This document shows, piece by piece, positions 17,401 to 27,069 of a DNA stretch of 57,427 nt. Below the pieces are notes generated by a model. The model saw only the letters and a list, made by a program, of their open reading frames with translations, was not told where the DNA came from and did not search any database. The translations under genes and the position numbers were made by a program. The stretch is from JACKAL01 sp964400355. GTDB taxonomy: Bacteria; Bdellovibrionota; Bdellovibrionia; Bdellovibrionales; JAGQZY01. Each line of letters starts with the position of its first letter. Position 1 is the first letter of the stretch. The stretch lies in the NCBI GenBank assembly GCA_964400355.1, contig CAYNTO010000020.1, positions 1 through 57,427 on the forward strand. The letters run 5' to 3'.

Positions 17401-18647
17401 AGGCTTTTTTGCCCGCACTGGTGACTCAAGAGAGCCTGTTGATGAAGAGGAACATTGTGCACGCGAAGAATGTTGACCGGTTTGTGAAGGAGTGCCAAAG
17501 ACAGCCCCAGCGTTTGCGCATCACGGTCACGGTAGGGTGTTGTGGTCCATAAGTTCATAAACGACTTTCGCGAATGCCCCACGAGCAAACGCACAGGTAA
17601 AGTGGAAAAGGCTTCGAGTTCCGAGAGCACACGCATGGACTGCACGGGAGTCTTACCAAAGCCAATGCCCGGATCAAAAATCAGTTTGTGCGCGGGCAAC
17701 TGGTGAAACTCCTCCAATTTGCTCTCGCACCATTGGTAAAGGTCACGGGTCACATTCGAGCTTTTCATCGTCACGCTGTTGTCTGCGGGAACGGTGAGTG
17801 AATGCATAAAAACAATGTGCTCAAAGTCACTTGCCAGTTCGCGGAGCGCCGGAGACGATAAATGAGCCACATCATTGAGCATGGTGACGCCGTGATCGAG
17901 CGCGAAGCGCGCGGTTTCCGCGTGGCGCGTATCAATACTCGCCTGTGTCCACGGATGATTGTCCTTTTCCGAAAACCAGTACTCTAAAACCGGGCGAAGC
18001 CGTTCGATCTCCTCCTGCGGAGACACTGCGCTCGCGCCTGGGCGCGTGGACTCAGCGCCCAGGTCTATAAAGGCCACGTGGGTTTGTAGCAACGACTTAA
18101 AGCGTTCAAGAATTGGCTCGTCTTCTGCGGCGTTCGAAAAAGAATCGGGCGTGCAGTTTAAAATTCCCATGAGGTAAGGGACATTCTGCACTTGAGAGCG
18201 CAGGATCTGCAGAGCAGAGCGTTCACCCACTTTGAGAGCGGAATTTAAATGCACGAGCGGAACAAGTGCAAAGTCGCGAGCCGAGAGGCCTGAGTGGGGA
18301 ATTTTCAGTGTGTCGCTTGTGAAGGATGTGTTTTGATCGGTGCAGAGTATGTCCAGATCGAGCACTCGCGGCGCCCAGCGCTCGGCTTTCGTGCGCCCAC
18401 AAATGTTTTCCATGTGCTTTAATATTTCCAAAACGGCCTGCGGGTCGCGATCGGTTTCCACGGCAAATACGGTATTGAGAAACGGCTTGTACCAGGCGTC
18501 GGCACCATTGGGAGGTAGGAGTGGAGGGGTCTCGAGCAGCGGAGCTGTGGCGCGCAGGCGGAACGATTTTTGAAGCTCAAGACGCGCGCGCGATAGGTGC
18601 TCGACACGTTCGCCAAGATTTGATCCCGCACCCACGTAATAAATCAT
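17397..18647 (-). CDS. folKP: FolK-FolP fusion (HPPK + dihydropteroate synthase)
   Basis: The bifunctional folate enzyme has 416 residues. Residues 1-140 form HPPK, with GSNLGER at 8-14 and the metal-binding RVLDLDIL (Asp97, Asp99). Residues about 155-416 form dihydropteroate synthase, with GILNCTPDSFS (161-171), DLGAESTRPG (195-204), SIDTRHAE, FDPGIGFGKT and GHSRKSFM. It pyrophosphorylates the pterin and couples it to p-aminobenzoate. Fused folK-folP is less common in bacteria than separate genes. It overlaps folB and folC by ATGA at both ends. Confidence 0.92.
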   Translation of the reverse strand: MIYYVGAGSNLGERVEHLSRARLELQKSFRLRATAPLLETPPLLPPNGADAWYKPFLNTVFAVETDRDPQAVLEILKHMENICGRTKAERWAPRVLDLDILCTDQNTSFTSDTLKIPHSGLSARDFALVPLVHLNSALKVGERSALQILRSQVQNVPYLMGILNCTPDSFSNAAEDEPILERFKSLLQTHVAFIDLGAESTRPGASAVSPQEEIERLRPVLEYWFSEKDNHPWTQASIDTRHAETARFALDHGVTMLNDVAHLSSPALRELASDFEHIVFMHSLTVPADNSVTMKSSNVTRDLYQWCESKLEEFHQLPAHKLIFDPGIGFGKTPVQSMRVLSELEAFSTLPVRLLVGHSRKSFMNLWTTTPYRDRDAQTLGLSLALLHKPVNILRVHNVPLHQQALLSHQCGQKSL

Positions 18648-19153
18648 GGGGTGTAGGCTTGACGAAGGGTGAACAGCGATCCTGCTTTGATCGAAGCCAC
18701 CGGTGGATTGAGTTTGTGAATGGTGAGTTCCAGTTCTCTCGGTTTAAGATCGGAAAAGGCTCTGATGTATTTTTCGAGCGTTAAAAAGCTCGTGTGCGCC
18801 AAATGCTCGATGGTAGCGAAATGTTTTTCCTTGGAGTTTTGCAAAAGGGCTGCCGAAATTTCAGCGTAACAGGGTGTTTTGTCGAGCAGATCGGATGTAC
18901 AGGCTTGAGGCATCGTGGAGAAAACAATCTCCACTGCATAATGCACGCGGTGCGGGTAGCGGCGCTCTTCGGCGCTGCAGCCCAAGTGGACATGGTCTTC
19001 GATCACGGGAATATTTAAGCGACTCTGCATGATCGCACATATATCATGCAGAAGGGAAGAGAGGGCAGTTGCAATTGGCTCTTGCCGCTCAGCATCTGGG
19101 GCTCCCATTTGCAGAGTTGCCCTCGAGAATTGCCAATGCTCTAATGGTGGCAT
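18644..19153 (-). CDS. folB: Dihydroneopterin aldolase, divergent with N-terminal extension
   Basis: FolB makes 6-hydroxymethyl-dihydropterin for the FolK step. The core is recognisable from HVHLGCSAEERRYPHRVHYAVEI onward, where family members read IGCxxxER-x-PQ, followed by a SDLLDKTPCYAEIS block and LTIHKLNPP near the end. About 45 residues precede the usual start of the family. I chose ATG 19153. Starts further upstream would run into the divergent pyruvate kinase gene. Placement first in a folB-folKP-folC operon with ATGA overlaps supports the assignment. Confidence 0.75.
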   Translation of the reverse strand: MPPLEHWQFSRATLQMGAPDAERQEPIATALSSLLHDICAIMQSRLNIPVIEDHVHLGCSAEERRYPHRVHYAVEIVFSTMPQACTSDLLDKTPCYAEISAALLQNSKEKHFATIEHLAHTSFLTLEKYIRAFSDLKPRELELTIHKLNPPVASIKAGSLFTLRQAYTP

Positions 19154-19178
19154 AAACCCTTTATTTTTGGAGTGATTC

Positions 19179-20684
19179 ATGTCTGATGCCCACGTGCTGG
19201 CCCGCCGAAAAACCAAAATCGTAGCCACTATTGGACCCGCCACGAATTCACCAGAAAAACTCAAAGAGTGCATAATGGCCGGAATGAACGTGGCTCGACT
19301 CAACTTTAGCCACTCCGAACACGCGGTGCATTTGGATGTGATCAAAAACCTCACCAAAGTGTCTCAAGAACTCAACGCTCCGGTCGCCATCCTTCAAGAC
19401 TTGCAGGGCCCCAAGGTGCGTGTGGGAAAAATCAAGGACATGAAGGTGGAAACCGGCGATGAGGTGATCATTGTTTCCGATGTGCTTGGAAAAGGGGATA
19501 AAAAAACACTCGCCAAAGGCGTGCTCCCTATCGATGTGGAAGATCTGCACAAATATGTAAAACCAGGCGATACAGTTTTGATTGACGATGGATTGATAGA
19601 ACTCACCGCTGTTAAAATAAATAAAACGCATATTCATTGCAAAACGATTCACGGCGGCGTGATTAAAGAGCGCAAAGGCGTGAACTTTCCCAACACCTCT
19701 TTGCCGATGAGCAGTCTCACAGAAAAGGACATCAAGGATCTCCAGTTTGGATTAGAGAACAACGTGGATTACGTGGCATTGAGCTTCGTGCGCCAGGCAC
19801 GCGATATTTTTGAGCTTAAAAAACTGATTAAAAAATCGGGGAAAAATCCTGGAATAGTGGCAAAAATTGAAATGGCCGAAGCTATAGATCATCTCGATGA
19901 GATCATCGATGTGAGCGATGCGGTGATGGTGGCGCGAGGGGACTTGGCGGTAGAGGTGGGGCAGACGCGACTGGCCTCGCTGCAAAAGCGCATTATTGCC
20001 ATGTGCAATGCGGCCGGAAAACCGGTGATCACCGCCACCCAAATGCTCGAGAGCATGAAAGAAAATCCGCGCCCCACACGGGCTGAGATCACCGATGTGG
20101 TCAATGCCGTGCTCGATGGCTCCGATGCCCTTATGCTTTCCGCAGAAACGGCGCAAGGAAAACATCCGATACTGGCCATTCGCACAATGCATGACCTCAG
20201 TTACGAGGTCGAGCAGCACGAAGATATTTATAATAAAATTGATTTAGAAAGCCGCATTCAGCATATCCCTGAAGCGATTGCCGTCTCGGCCTCCCTGTGC
20301 GCACTCACACTGGGTGCGAAAGTGATCGTGTGTTTGTCGACCACAGGTCGCACAGCAAAACTTATATCACGATTTCGACCCCACGCATTTTTAGTGGCCG
20401 CCACGGATGAGGTGCAAACCCTGCGCAGTTTAGAACTATGTTGGGGAGTGCAAACCATGCCTGTTAAACACATGCAAATGAACGACGAGCTTCTTAAAGA
20501 GATAGAGACCCTACTGGTGGCAAACAATCTTGTGTCGGAAGGCGACCAGGTGGTGCTTACCTTGGGACTGCCCATTCAAAAAGGGAAAAAAACCAACGCT
20601 CTCCGCGTGTTCACTGTTGGTAGCCATGCGAAGCAAAAAGGCAAGGTGGCTAAACCGTTGCGCTATCAGGTTTTTCCATTTTAA
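19179..20684 (+). CDS. pyk: Pyruvate kinase
   Basis: The last glycolytic step: phosphoenolpyruvate plus ADP to pyruvate and ATP. The 501-residue protein shows TKIVATIGPATNS at the start, NFSHSEH, the active-site block VAKIEMAEAID followed by MVARGDLAVEVG, PVITATQMLESM and the C-terminal allosteric domain (about 365-490). A GGAG sequence lies 6 bases before the ATG. The promoter must sit within or next to folB, because only 25 bases separate the divergent starts. The 3' end overlaps the convergent histidine kinase gene by 35 bases. Confidence 0.96.
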   Translation: MSDAHVLARRKTKIVATIGPATNSPEKLKECIMAGMNVARLNFSHSEHAVHLDVIKNLTKVSQELNAPVAILQDLQGPKVRVGKIKDMKVETGDEVIIVSDVLGKGDKKTLAKGVLPIDVEDLHKYVKPGDTVLIDDGLIELTAVKINKTHIHCKTIHGGVIKERKGVNFPNTSLPMSSLTEKDIKDLQFGLENNVDYVALSFVRQARDIFELKKLIKKSGKNPGIVAKIEMAEAIDHLDEIIDVSDAVMVARGDLAVEVGQTRLASLQKRIIAMCNAAGKPVITATQMLESMKENPRPTRAEITDVVNAVLDGSDALMLSAETAQGKHPILAIRTMHDLSYEVEQHEDIYNKIDLESRIQHIPEAIAVSASLCALTLGAKVIVCLSTTGRTAKLISRFRPHAFLVAATDEVQTLRSLELCWGVQTMPVKHMQMNDELLKEIETLLVANNLVSEGDQVVLTLGLPIQKGKKTNALRVFTVGSHAKQKGKVAKPLRYQVFPF

Positions 20685-22059
20685 GGGATGGGTCCTCGTC
20701 CAGTTCCATTTCTAACTCCGGGAAAGTAATGCTGACCCGGTTGCCTCTAGCGGTGGGCAAGATCTCCAATTTCCATTGAAAGATTCGGCACACAGAGTAG
20801 ACGTAAGCCAGGCCCAGGCCGCTGCTCTTGCGCGTATTGCTTTCGCAGGCATTGAACGGTTCACCCAAGTGGTCCAGCACTTTTTGAGAAATAGGTTTAC
20901 CGTGATCGATCACATTCAGTGTGCGGTTGGCGATGAAGATGTCCACGGGCTTCGACGAGTACTTGCAGGCATTAGAAACCAAATTTGAGATCACCAATTC
21001 CAACTGCTGTTGGTTGCAGTACACAGAAAAGTCCTTCTCGCAGTTCACGGAGATGCGATCGTTGTATTTTAAATTGAGGCGTTCCACCAAGGTGGTGACG
21101 GCTCGGCACAGTTTTGTGACGTGCGCCTGCGGTGGAGCGAGTGAGTTTTCGACCTCGGCCCAATTTAAAAAAGAAGAGATGGTCTCCGACACTTCAAGCA
21201 CTTCGGTGATAATATTCGTGGCCGTTGCGCCATCAATATTTTTATCGCGCAATGCTTTGCTCACTGTGGATTCAATCACCGCCATGGGAGTCTTGAGTTC
21301 ATGGGCCATTTGGTAGGACCAAAAACGCGACATCTTAAATCCCGAATTCACCCGCACAATGAGCTTATCGAAACTTCCCACCAGGCTTTTAAAATCGTCA
21401 CCTTCACCGTCCGTTTTCATCAGTTTGGAGAGCGACGGGGGGAGTGGCGGGAGTTCCAGTTTGCCATCGTTGTTTTCGGCAATGCGGGCAATGTAGCGGG
21501 AGAACACGGAGAGGGGCTGTAGGAGTTTACTGGTTAAAAGCCACGACACCGTAAGGCCCGTAATAAAAATAAATATTAAAAATAGAAATTTGTCCGGGCT
21601 TAAAAGCTCTCCAAAGGACAGAATATTTTCATTGATCATGTGGCCCACCTGAAGCCTGCGATCGGGCACCGAGGGGAGGGCCACGCTGAGAATGCGAATG
21701 CGGTGTGGACCCCTGGTGATCGTAGTCCATTTTTGAGCGGTAGGGATGGCCTCATCGATGTTGAGAATCTGGGCCGAAATACTTTTGTAAAGGACTACGC
21801 CTTTACTATTGCGCAGAATAAAAAACTTGCCAATGCGTTCCTCACCAATCTGCTTGGATATAATGTCCTCCACGCCGGTAAAATCGATGCTAGTGAGATT
21901 GATCAAATCGGAGTTCAAAAGGATGGTGGCAATACTGGTGATTTCACCATCGATCAGTTCCAAGCGCTCTTGGCGAATGACAAATTGGTACAGGATAACG
22001 GTGGAGAACACCGAAAGAAAAAGCGTGAAAAACAGTATGAGAAAAAATCTATTCCTCAA
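20650..22059 (-). CDS. Sensor histidine kinase, two transmembrane segments
   Basis: The 469-residue inner-membrane kinase has transmembrane helices at about 5-27 and 157-178, flanking a periplasmic sensor region of roughly 130 residues. A HAMP-like linker is followed by the H box with His253 in MAHELKTP, the N box SNLVSNACKY, a G1 box reduced to VIDHGKP, and a G2 box SSGLGLAY. The TTG start overlaps the response regulator stop by 11 bases, so they form one operon and presumably one signalling pair. The signal is unknown. Confidence 0.9.
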   Translation of the reverse strand: MRNRFFLILFFTLFLSVFSTVILYQFVIRQERLELIDGEITSIATILLNSDLINLTSIDFTGVEDIISKQIGEERIGKFFILRNSKGVVLYKSISAQILNIDEAIPTAQKWTTITRGPHRIRILSVALPSVPDRRLQVGHMINENILSFGELLSPDKFLFLIFIFITGLTVSWLLTSKLLQPLSVFSRYIARIAENNDGKLELPPLPPSLSKLMKTDGEGDDFKSLVGSFDKLIVRVNSGFKMSRFWSYQMAHELKTPMAVIESTVSKALRDKNIDGATATNIITEVLEVSETISSFLNWAEVENSLAPPQAHVTKLCRAVTTLVERLNLKYNDRISVNCEKDFSVYCNQQQLELVISNLVSNACKYSSKPVDIFIANRTLNVIDHGKPISQKVLDHLGEPFNACESNTRKSSGLGLAYVYSVCRIFQWKLEILPTARGNRVSITFPELEMELDEDPSLKMEKPDSATV

Positions 22060-22723
22060 GCCAGTAGCCGGCGTTGCGCATATTGCGAATCTGCAGACTG
22101 GATTGCATGGAGCTTAAGCGCTTGCGAAGGTTCGCAATGGTGGATTCCACAACGTTGCTTTCCACTTGCGAATCACTTCCCCAGCCCAGCTCCAGCAGTT
22201 CGGCGCGGCTGTAGACGCGACCCATGTCGTCGGAGAGAATCTTTACCACCAAATACTCTTTAGTGGTGAGAAGCTCGCACACCCCGTTAATAGTGAGCGT
22301 GCGTTTGCTCATATCAAACAATGTGTTGCCCAGTTGGCGAAAGGTTTGCGGGGCAACTGCGAAACGACGCTTTAGAGCTTTCACGCGGGCAATCAATTCT
22401 TGAGACAAAAACGGTTTGCCTAAGTAATCGTCGGCACCCAGGTTGATAAGATCCGTGCGTTCAATGGGAGTATTAATGGCCGAGAGCACGATGAGTGGAG
22501 CTGAAGGCCAACGGGCTTTGAGCGCTTTCACGTCGCCTTTCGTGTCGTGAGTTTGAAGCAAGCGATCGAGGATAATCACCTCGTAGTCTTTGCGATCACT
22601 GATGCACGATTGCACATGATCCGGTGTGCTGATGGCAGTCACATCGAAGCCTTCAACCTGAAACAGATTGGATATGTTTTCCGATAGGCGCGAGTCATCT
22701 TCAATGAGTAGTACATTGTGCAT
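22049..22723 (-). CDS. OmpR-family response regulator
   Basis: A receiver domain (residues 1-120) has the acidic pair in LLIEDDSR, the phospho-acceptor Asp in VIILDRLL (about residue 53) and Lys in YLGKPF. It is followed by a winged-helix DNA-binding domain with TTKEYLVVKIL and RVYSRAELLELGWG. I chose ATG 22723 because AAAGGA lies 8 bases upstream of it. An in-frame ATG at 22732 overlaps that ribosome site. It is partnered with the kinase gene directly downstream. Confidence 0.92.
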   Translation of the reverse strand: MHNVLLIEDDSRLSENISNLFQVEGFDVTAISTPDHVQSCISDRKDYEVIILDRLLQTHDTKGDVKALKARWPSAPLIVLSAINTPIERTDLINLGADDYLGKPFLSQELIARVKALKRRFAVAPQTFRQLGNTLFDMSKRTLTINGVCELLTTKEYLVVKILSDDMGRVYSRAELLELGWGSDSQVESNVVESTIANLRKRLSSMQSSLQIRNMRNAGYWLEE

Positions 22724-22781
22724 AACGATCATCCTTTCGAATTCGGGCGGCAGCGAACAGGTTGTCTCGCCGAACGTCTTC

Positions 22782-23936
22782 TTAGTTCAACTCCATCTTG
22801 GCGATGGTGTTGAGTTGCATATTTGTTGTTCCTTCGTAAATCTGGCCAATTTTAGCATCCCGCCAATACTTTTCAACCGGGTATTCCGTAGTAAAACCGT
22901 TGCCGCCAAAAAGATCAATGGCCTGTGAGGTGATTTTTTCTGCAGCTCGCGATGCAAACAATTTTGCAAATGCGGCCTCTTGAATAAACGGTTTTCCCGA
23001 ATCCTTTAAGCGAGCCGCGTTGTAAACAAGCACGCGCGCAGCCTCCAGTTGTGTGCGCATTTCAGCAATTTGGAACTGAACGCCCTGGAAGTCCGAAAGT
23101 TTTTTGCCGAACTGTTCGCGGCTGCGAATATAATTTTTTGCAGCTTCATAGGCGCCAGCCGCGATACCGATCATTTGTGCGCCAATACCGATACGGCCTT
23201 CGTTGAGCGTTTCGATGGCAATTTTATAGCCTTTACCCAGCTCTCCCAAAACATTCTCTTTGGGCACAATGCAGTTTTCAAACAGCAATTCACAAGTGCT
23301 CGATGCGCGAATGCCCACTTTGTCTTCTTTTTTGCCCACAGAAAAACCTTTAAAGGATTTTTCAACCACAAATGCAGTGATCCCTTTGTAGCCTTGCTCG
23401 GGCTTCATGTTGGCAAAGCAAATAAAGATCTCGGCCTCTTTGCCGTTGGTGATCCACAGTTTGTGTCCGTTGAGAACAAAGTGGTCGCCCTTGTCCTCCG
23501 CGCGCAGTTTGAGCGCAAAGGCATCGGAGCCCGATACGCTCTCGGAGAGGGCGTAGGCGCCAATCTTACTTTGTGCCATTTGTGTGAGGTATTTTTCTTT
23601 GAGGGTGTCAGTGCCCCATTTTAAAAAGGCGTTGGTCACCAATGTGTTCTGCACATCGACAAGAACGCTCACCGAACCATCCACGCGCGCCAGTTCTTCA
23701 ACCGCGATGCACGCCATGGTGAAGGAGCCGCCGGCGCCGCCATACTGTTCGGGCGTTTCGATGCCCATAAGTCCCATTTCGAAAAGTTGAGGGAGTAGGC
23801 CTGCGTCCATTTGTTGTTCCGCATCCATTTTGTGCACGAGGGGCTGAATCTGCGCCTCGGCAAATTCGCGAACCGCGTAGCGGAAGGCGTTTTCATCTTC
23901 TGAGAAGTCGGTGGCAGCAAGACGATCGGAAACCAT
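22782..23936 (-). CDS. Acyl-CoA dehydrogenase (short-chain/branched type)
   Basis: This FAD flavoenzyme introduces the alpha,beta double bond in acyl-CoA, passing electrons to ETF. The 384-residue protein shows the family blocks AYALSESVSGSDAFAL, WITNGKEAEIFICFA, KVGIRASSTCEL and the C-terminal FGGNGFTTEYPVEKYWRDAK. The catalytic Glu lies in IYEGTTNMQ near the end, the position used by short-chain and related dehydrogenases. Chain specificity cannot be read. It probably works with the CoA ligase encoded at 10551-12239. The response regulator gene starts about 60 bases downstream. Confidence 0.93.
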   Translation of the reverse strand: MVSDRLAATDFSEDENAFRYAVREFAEAQIQPLVHKMDAEQQMDAGLLPQLFEMGLMGIETPEQYGGAGGSFTMACIAVEELARVDGSVSVLVDVQNTLVTNAFLKWGTDTLKEKYLTQMAQSKIGAYALSESVSGSDAFALKLRAEDKGDHFVLNGHKLWITNGKEAEIFICFANMKPEQGYKGITAFVVEKSFKGFSVGKKEDKVGIRASSTCELLFENCIVPKENVLGELGKGYKIAIETLNEGRIGIGAQMIGIAAGAYEAAKNYIRSREQFGKKLSDFQGVQFQIAEMRTQLEAARVLVYNAARLKDSGKPFIQEAAFAKLFASRAAEKITSQAIDLFGGNGFTTEYPVEKYWRDAKIGQIYEGTTNMQLNTIAKMELN

Positions 23937-24155
23937 TTTGAACTCCTTATGTGTGAGTGATGAGCAGGAAATGATTCTTTATGACATAGGTTTTCTAGAA
24001 ATTGCAATCAGTGACTTTGCAAGAAGGGCTATTTTGCACATGGGGATTGCCTAATTTTTCCACCATTTTTTGACCTCAGAAGGGGTGGAATTTCACGCGC
24101 TTTTCAGGGCCTTTGTTATGGACAAGGTGGGGGCTTCGTTCTACTCTCGGAACAG

Positions 24156-24809
24156 ATGGTACCGCAAATCACACCCGATCTTATTATTAAAGTTATCACT
24201 TTCTTTTTGCCATTTCTGTTTTCGCTGTGCTTTCACGAGTATGCGCACGGCTGGATGGCAAAAAAATTTGGCGACGACACCGCAAGCATTATGGGACGTC
24301 TGACACTCAATCCAATGGCGCACATCGACTGGGTAGGAACGGTGATTTTGCCGATCATGGGTATCGTGACTGGCCTTCCCGTTTTTGGTTGGGCCAAACC
24401 CGTACCCGTGAATCCGCGCAACCTTTCGAAACCCCGGGAGCAGATGTTTTGGATCGCACTTGCAGGTCCGCTCTCCAATGTGCTTTTGTTTATCGGTGGA
24501 CTGCTCGTATATTTAGTCTTGCGCAAAATGGATATCGTTCTCTCAGAAGGCGCTCAGCTACTCATTTACGGTTTCCTCTATCTCAATCTGCTTCTTGCGG
24601 TGTTCAACATGCTTCCTTTGCATCCGCTGGATGGAGGTAAGGTGCTGGCGCGGTTTATTCCGCAAAAGTGGGACACCTGGTTAGAGGAGCAGCAGCAGTT
24701 TATGCAGATCGGATTGATGCTATTGGTCATTTTTGGCGGTTTTCGCATAATGGCCTTGCCTCTGTTTAAATTCCTCGACCATTCTATCTACCTGATTGAG
24801 GCACTATGA
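24156..24809 (+). CDS. Site-2 protease family (M50) membrane metalloprotease
   Basis: The 217-residue polytopic inner-membrane protein has the zinc motif HEYAH at residues 27-31 and a second metal motif NMLPLHPLDG at 151-160 with Asp159. This is the compact, PDZ-less group, often found next to scpA in bacteria. Substrates are unknown. Its stop overlaps the scpA start by ATGA, so the three genes to scpB form one operon. The ribosome site before ATG is weak. Confidence 0.88.
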   Translation: MVPQITPDLIIKVITFFLPFLFSLCFHEYAHGWMAKKFGDDTASIMGRLTLNPMAHIDWVGTVILPIMGIVTGLPVFGWAKPVPVNPRNLSKPREQMFWIALAGPLSNVLLFIGGLLVYLVLRKMDIVLSEGAQLLIYGFLYLNLLLAVFNMLPLHPLDGGKVLARFIPQKWDTWLEEQQQFMQIGLMLLVIFGGFRIMALPLFKFLDHSIYLIEAL

Positions 24810-25741
24810 TCGAAGTTAATTTACCACAGTTTGAAGGCCCTTTAGCCCTGCTTCTTTATCTCATTCGTAAAGAAGAGATGAACATTTTCGACATCGACAT
24901 TCACCGCATCACAAACCAGTATTTTGACTACATTCGTCGGATGAAAGAGTTGGATTTGGAGACCGCTGGAGATTTCGTGGCCATGGCGGCAACTCTGATT
25001 CAAATCAAATCACAGATGCTCCTTCCGCAGTATGCCGAGGGCGGTGAGGAGATCGAGGTGGAAGATCCGCGCAAGGAGCTCGTCAATCGCCTCATCGAGT
25101 ATCAGCGGTTTCAAGAAGTCTCTAAACGGATGTACGAAAAACCACTTTTAAACCGCGATGTGTGGGTGCGTGGTGTTCGCGAAGACATTCCAGAGGGGCC
25201 CGAAGAAGAGGGCATGATCATCATCGAAGAGGGTGGTCTTTACGCGCTCATATCTCATTATCGCCGCGCCATTCGTGCGATTAAAAAAACCGTTCACACG
25301 GTCGCCCGTAAAACCCGTTCGATTGCCGCACAGATTGCGATCATCAAAGATCGCTTAATAGTGGGTCAACAAGTTCTCCTGCGCGATTTGATCGCCAAGG
25401 CAGAGGACTACCGGGCGGAGTTACTCATTACTTTTTTGTCGTCGCTGGAGCTGGGCAAAATGGGCTTTGTCTCCGTTTATCAAAACGAAACCTACGGCGA
25501 CATCTACATCACTGCTAAAAAACAAGTGGATGAAAAAGCCATTGAGCACGCTCAAGAGTACGATGCGGCGGCTGCGGAGTCGGTGGCCGATAGTATTTTT
25601 GAAGACGCTGTTCTCAACATGGAACAGGAAATGATTTTAGCCCATGAGGATGCAGATCCCGCGGCCAGCGAAGAAGATTCTAGTGCGTCCGATGACGATA
25701 TCGCTGCGGCCGAAAAAGAAATGAATCTGGATAACGTATAA
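24806..25741 (+). CDS. scpA: Segregation and condensation protein A (kleisin)
   Basis: The kleisin subunit of the Smc-ScpAB condensin bridges the Smc heads and compacts the chromosome. The start FEGPLALLLYLIRKEEMNIFDIDI is the family hallmark, with the N-terminal helical Smc-neck-binding region in 1-90 and a winged-helix C-terminal domain around 180-245. The tail from about 255 is Asp/Glu/Ser/Ala-rich and probably disordered. It is coupled to the upstream protease gene and lies 44 bases before scpB. Confidence 0.93.
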   Translation: MIEVNLPQFEGPLALLLYLIRKEEMNIFDIDIHRITNQYFDYIRRMKELDLETAGDFVAMAATLIQIKSQMLLPQYAEGGEEIEVEDPRKELVNRLIEYQRFQEVSKRMYEKPLLNRDVWVRGVREDIPEGPEEEGMIIIEEGGLYALISHYRRAIRAIKKTVHTVARKTRSIAAQIAIIKDRLIVGQQVLLRDLIAKAEDYRAELLITFLSSLELGKMGFVSVYQNETYGDIYITAKKQVDEKAIEHAQEYDAAAAESVADSIFEDAVLNMEQEMILAHEDADPAASEEDSSASDDDIAAAEKEMNLDNV

Positions 25742-25785
25742 GTTTTTAATTTGAGCAAATGAGAATTGGTTTTGGAGGAGAAGTG

Positions 25786-27015
25786 ATGGACACACCAGTG
25801 GAGTCTTTGGAAATTCAAGATGCGGAGACGGGTGAATCAGTAGAGGAGCGCGAGCTGACTTTTGTGGATTCCTTCCAACTGTTTTCCATTATGGAAAGCT
25901 TGTTGTTTGCAACCGACAAACCACTCACTCTGGGTACGCTCAAGCAGGTGTTTAACGGCACCACTGTGGACACCAAGACAATTAAAAAAACCATGGAAGA
26001 AATGATGCGTATTTATGCCGATCCCACTCGCGGCGTCACTCTCGAAGAGGTGCACGGTGGATGGCAGCTTCGCACCAAACTCGACAATATGGATTTCCTT
26101 AAGAAAATCGTAAAACAGCGTCCATTCCGTTTGAGCGGACCGGCTCTCGAAGTGCTCTCAATCATTGCCTACAAGCAGCCGATCATTAAACACGAAGTGG
26201 ACGAGATCCGCGGCGTCGAGTCGGGCCACTTAGTGCGTGCGCTCATGGATAAGGGGCTTGTGAGCTTTGAGGGCAAAACGGATTTACCCGGTAAACCTAT
26301 GGCCTATTCTACCACTCGCAAGTTTCTAGAGATCTTTAATCTTCGCAATCTTGCTGAACTGCCATCGTTGGGAGAGATCGATCAACTGTTGCCAGATGGC
26401 ATCGGCGAGGAGATCGAGGAGAAAGAAACTCTCAGCGATGTGACCGCCGAGATGTCCACGTCCATCACATCGACCTACTCAGAAGGTGAGGAAGAGCTTT
26501 TAGACATCACCACAAAGCTTGGCACTATCACCACGTCATCGGAATTTTTTGAGCAAGAAAAGCTACGCCAGAAGTTAAAACGCGACAAAGAAAAAGCCGA
26601 GGACATCCGTGAGGCCATGGCTATGGGTGAAAAGGTCGAGACTCGGGATGTGCGTTGGCTCGAAAAGTACGAGGCGAGCAGTGCTGCGAGTAGTGCGGCG
26701 CTAGCCGCACCACAAGCGACTCCGACTGAAACTGAAGCGGCTACAGCACCGCAGTCTGACGATGTTCAGGAAGTGACAGAGGAGTCTGTTCGGGGGTCTT
26801 CGGTTCAGGATTTAAGCGTGTCTGCGAAGCAGGCATTGAGTGCGTTTGCCGATGAACGTGGGGTTGCCGCTTCTGATTCAGCGATGGGTGAGGAGCTTGA
26901 GGCGGGTGACGGGTCTGATCGTGTGTCCGCTGAAGCGGAGGGGTCTGAAAATGAAACAGACTCATCGTCTGATGAGTCTGAGGAATCTGATGAGTCAGAG
27001 GAAAATGACGTCTGA
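25786..27015 (+). CDS. scpB: Segregation and condensation protein B
   Basis: ScpB dimers bind ScpA in the Smc complex. Two winged-helix domains cover about residues 20-190 (ESLLFATDKPLTLGTLKQV to YSTTRKFLEIFNLRNLAELP). I chose ATG 25786 since GGAGGAG sits 5 bases upstream. The in-frame ATG at 25759 has no such site. The protein of about 409 residues is twice the usual length because of a long tail from about residue 215 rich in Glu, Ser, Ala and Asp, ending in repeated DES/EES units. The tail is probably disordered, and its role is unknown. Confidence 0.92.
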   Translation: MDTPVESLEIQDAETGESVEERELTFVDSFQLFSIMESLLFATDKPLTLGTLKQVFNGTTVDTKTIKKTMEEMMRIYADPTRGVTLEEVHGGWQLRTKLDNMDFLKKIVKQRPFRLSGPALEVLSIIAYKQPIIKHEVDEIRGVESGHLVRALMDKGLVSFEGKTDLPGKPMAYSTTRKFLEIFNLRNLAELPSLGEIDQLLPDGIGEEIEEKETLSDVTAEMSTSITSTYSEGEEELLDITTKLGTITTSSEFFEQEKLRQKLKRDKEKAEDIREAMAMGEKVETRDVRWLEKYEASSAASSAALAAPQATPTETEAATAPQSDDVQEVTEESVRGSSVQDLSVSAKQALSAFADERGVAASDSAMGEELEAGDGSDRVSAEAEGSENETDSSSDESEESDESEENDV

Positions 27016-27046
27016 GGAATCTGTTTAGAGTTTCTTTTTAATTGCC

Positions 27047-27064
27047 GTCACGCTTTCGCGTGAC
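27047..27064. terminator. Hairpin between convergent scpB and L,D-transpeptidase genes
   Basis: A perfect 7-bp stem, GTCACGC / GCGTGAC, with a TTTC loop, located between the two convergent stops. There is no clear T tract on either side, so termination is inferred from position. Confidence 0.45.
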
Positions 27065-27069
27065 GCGAC

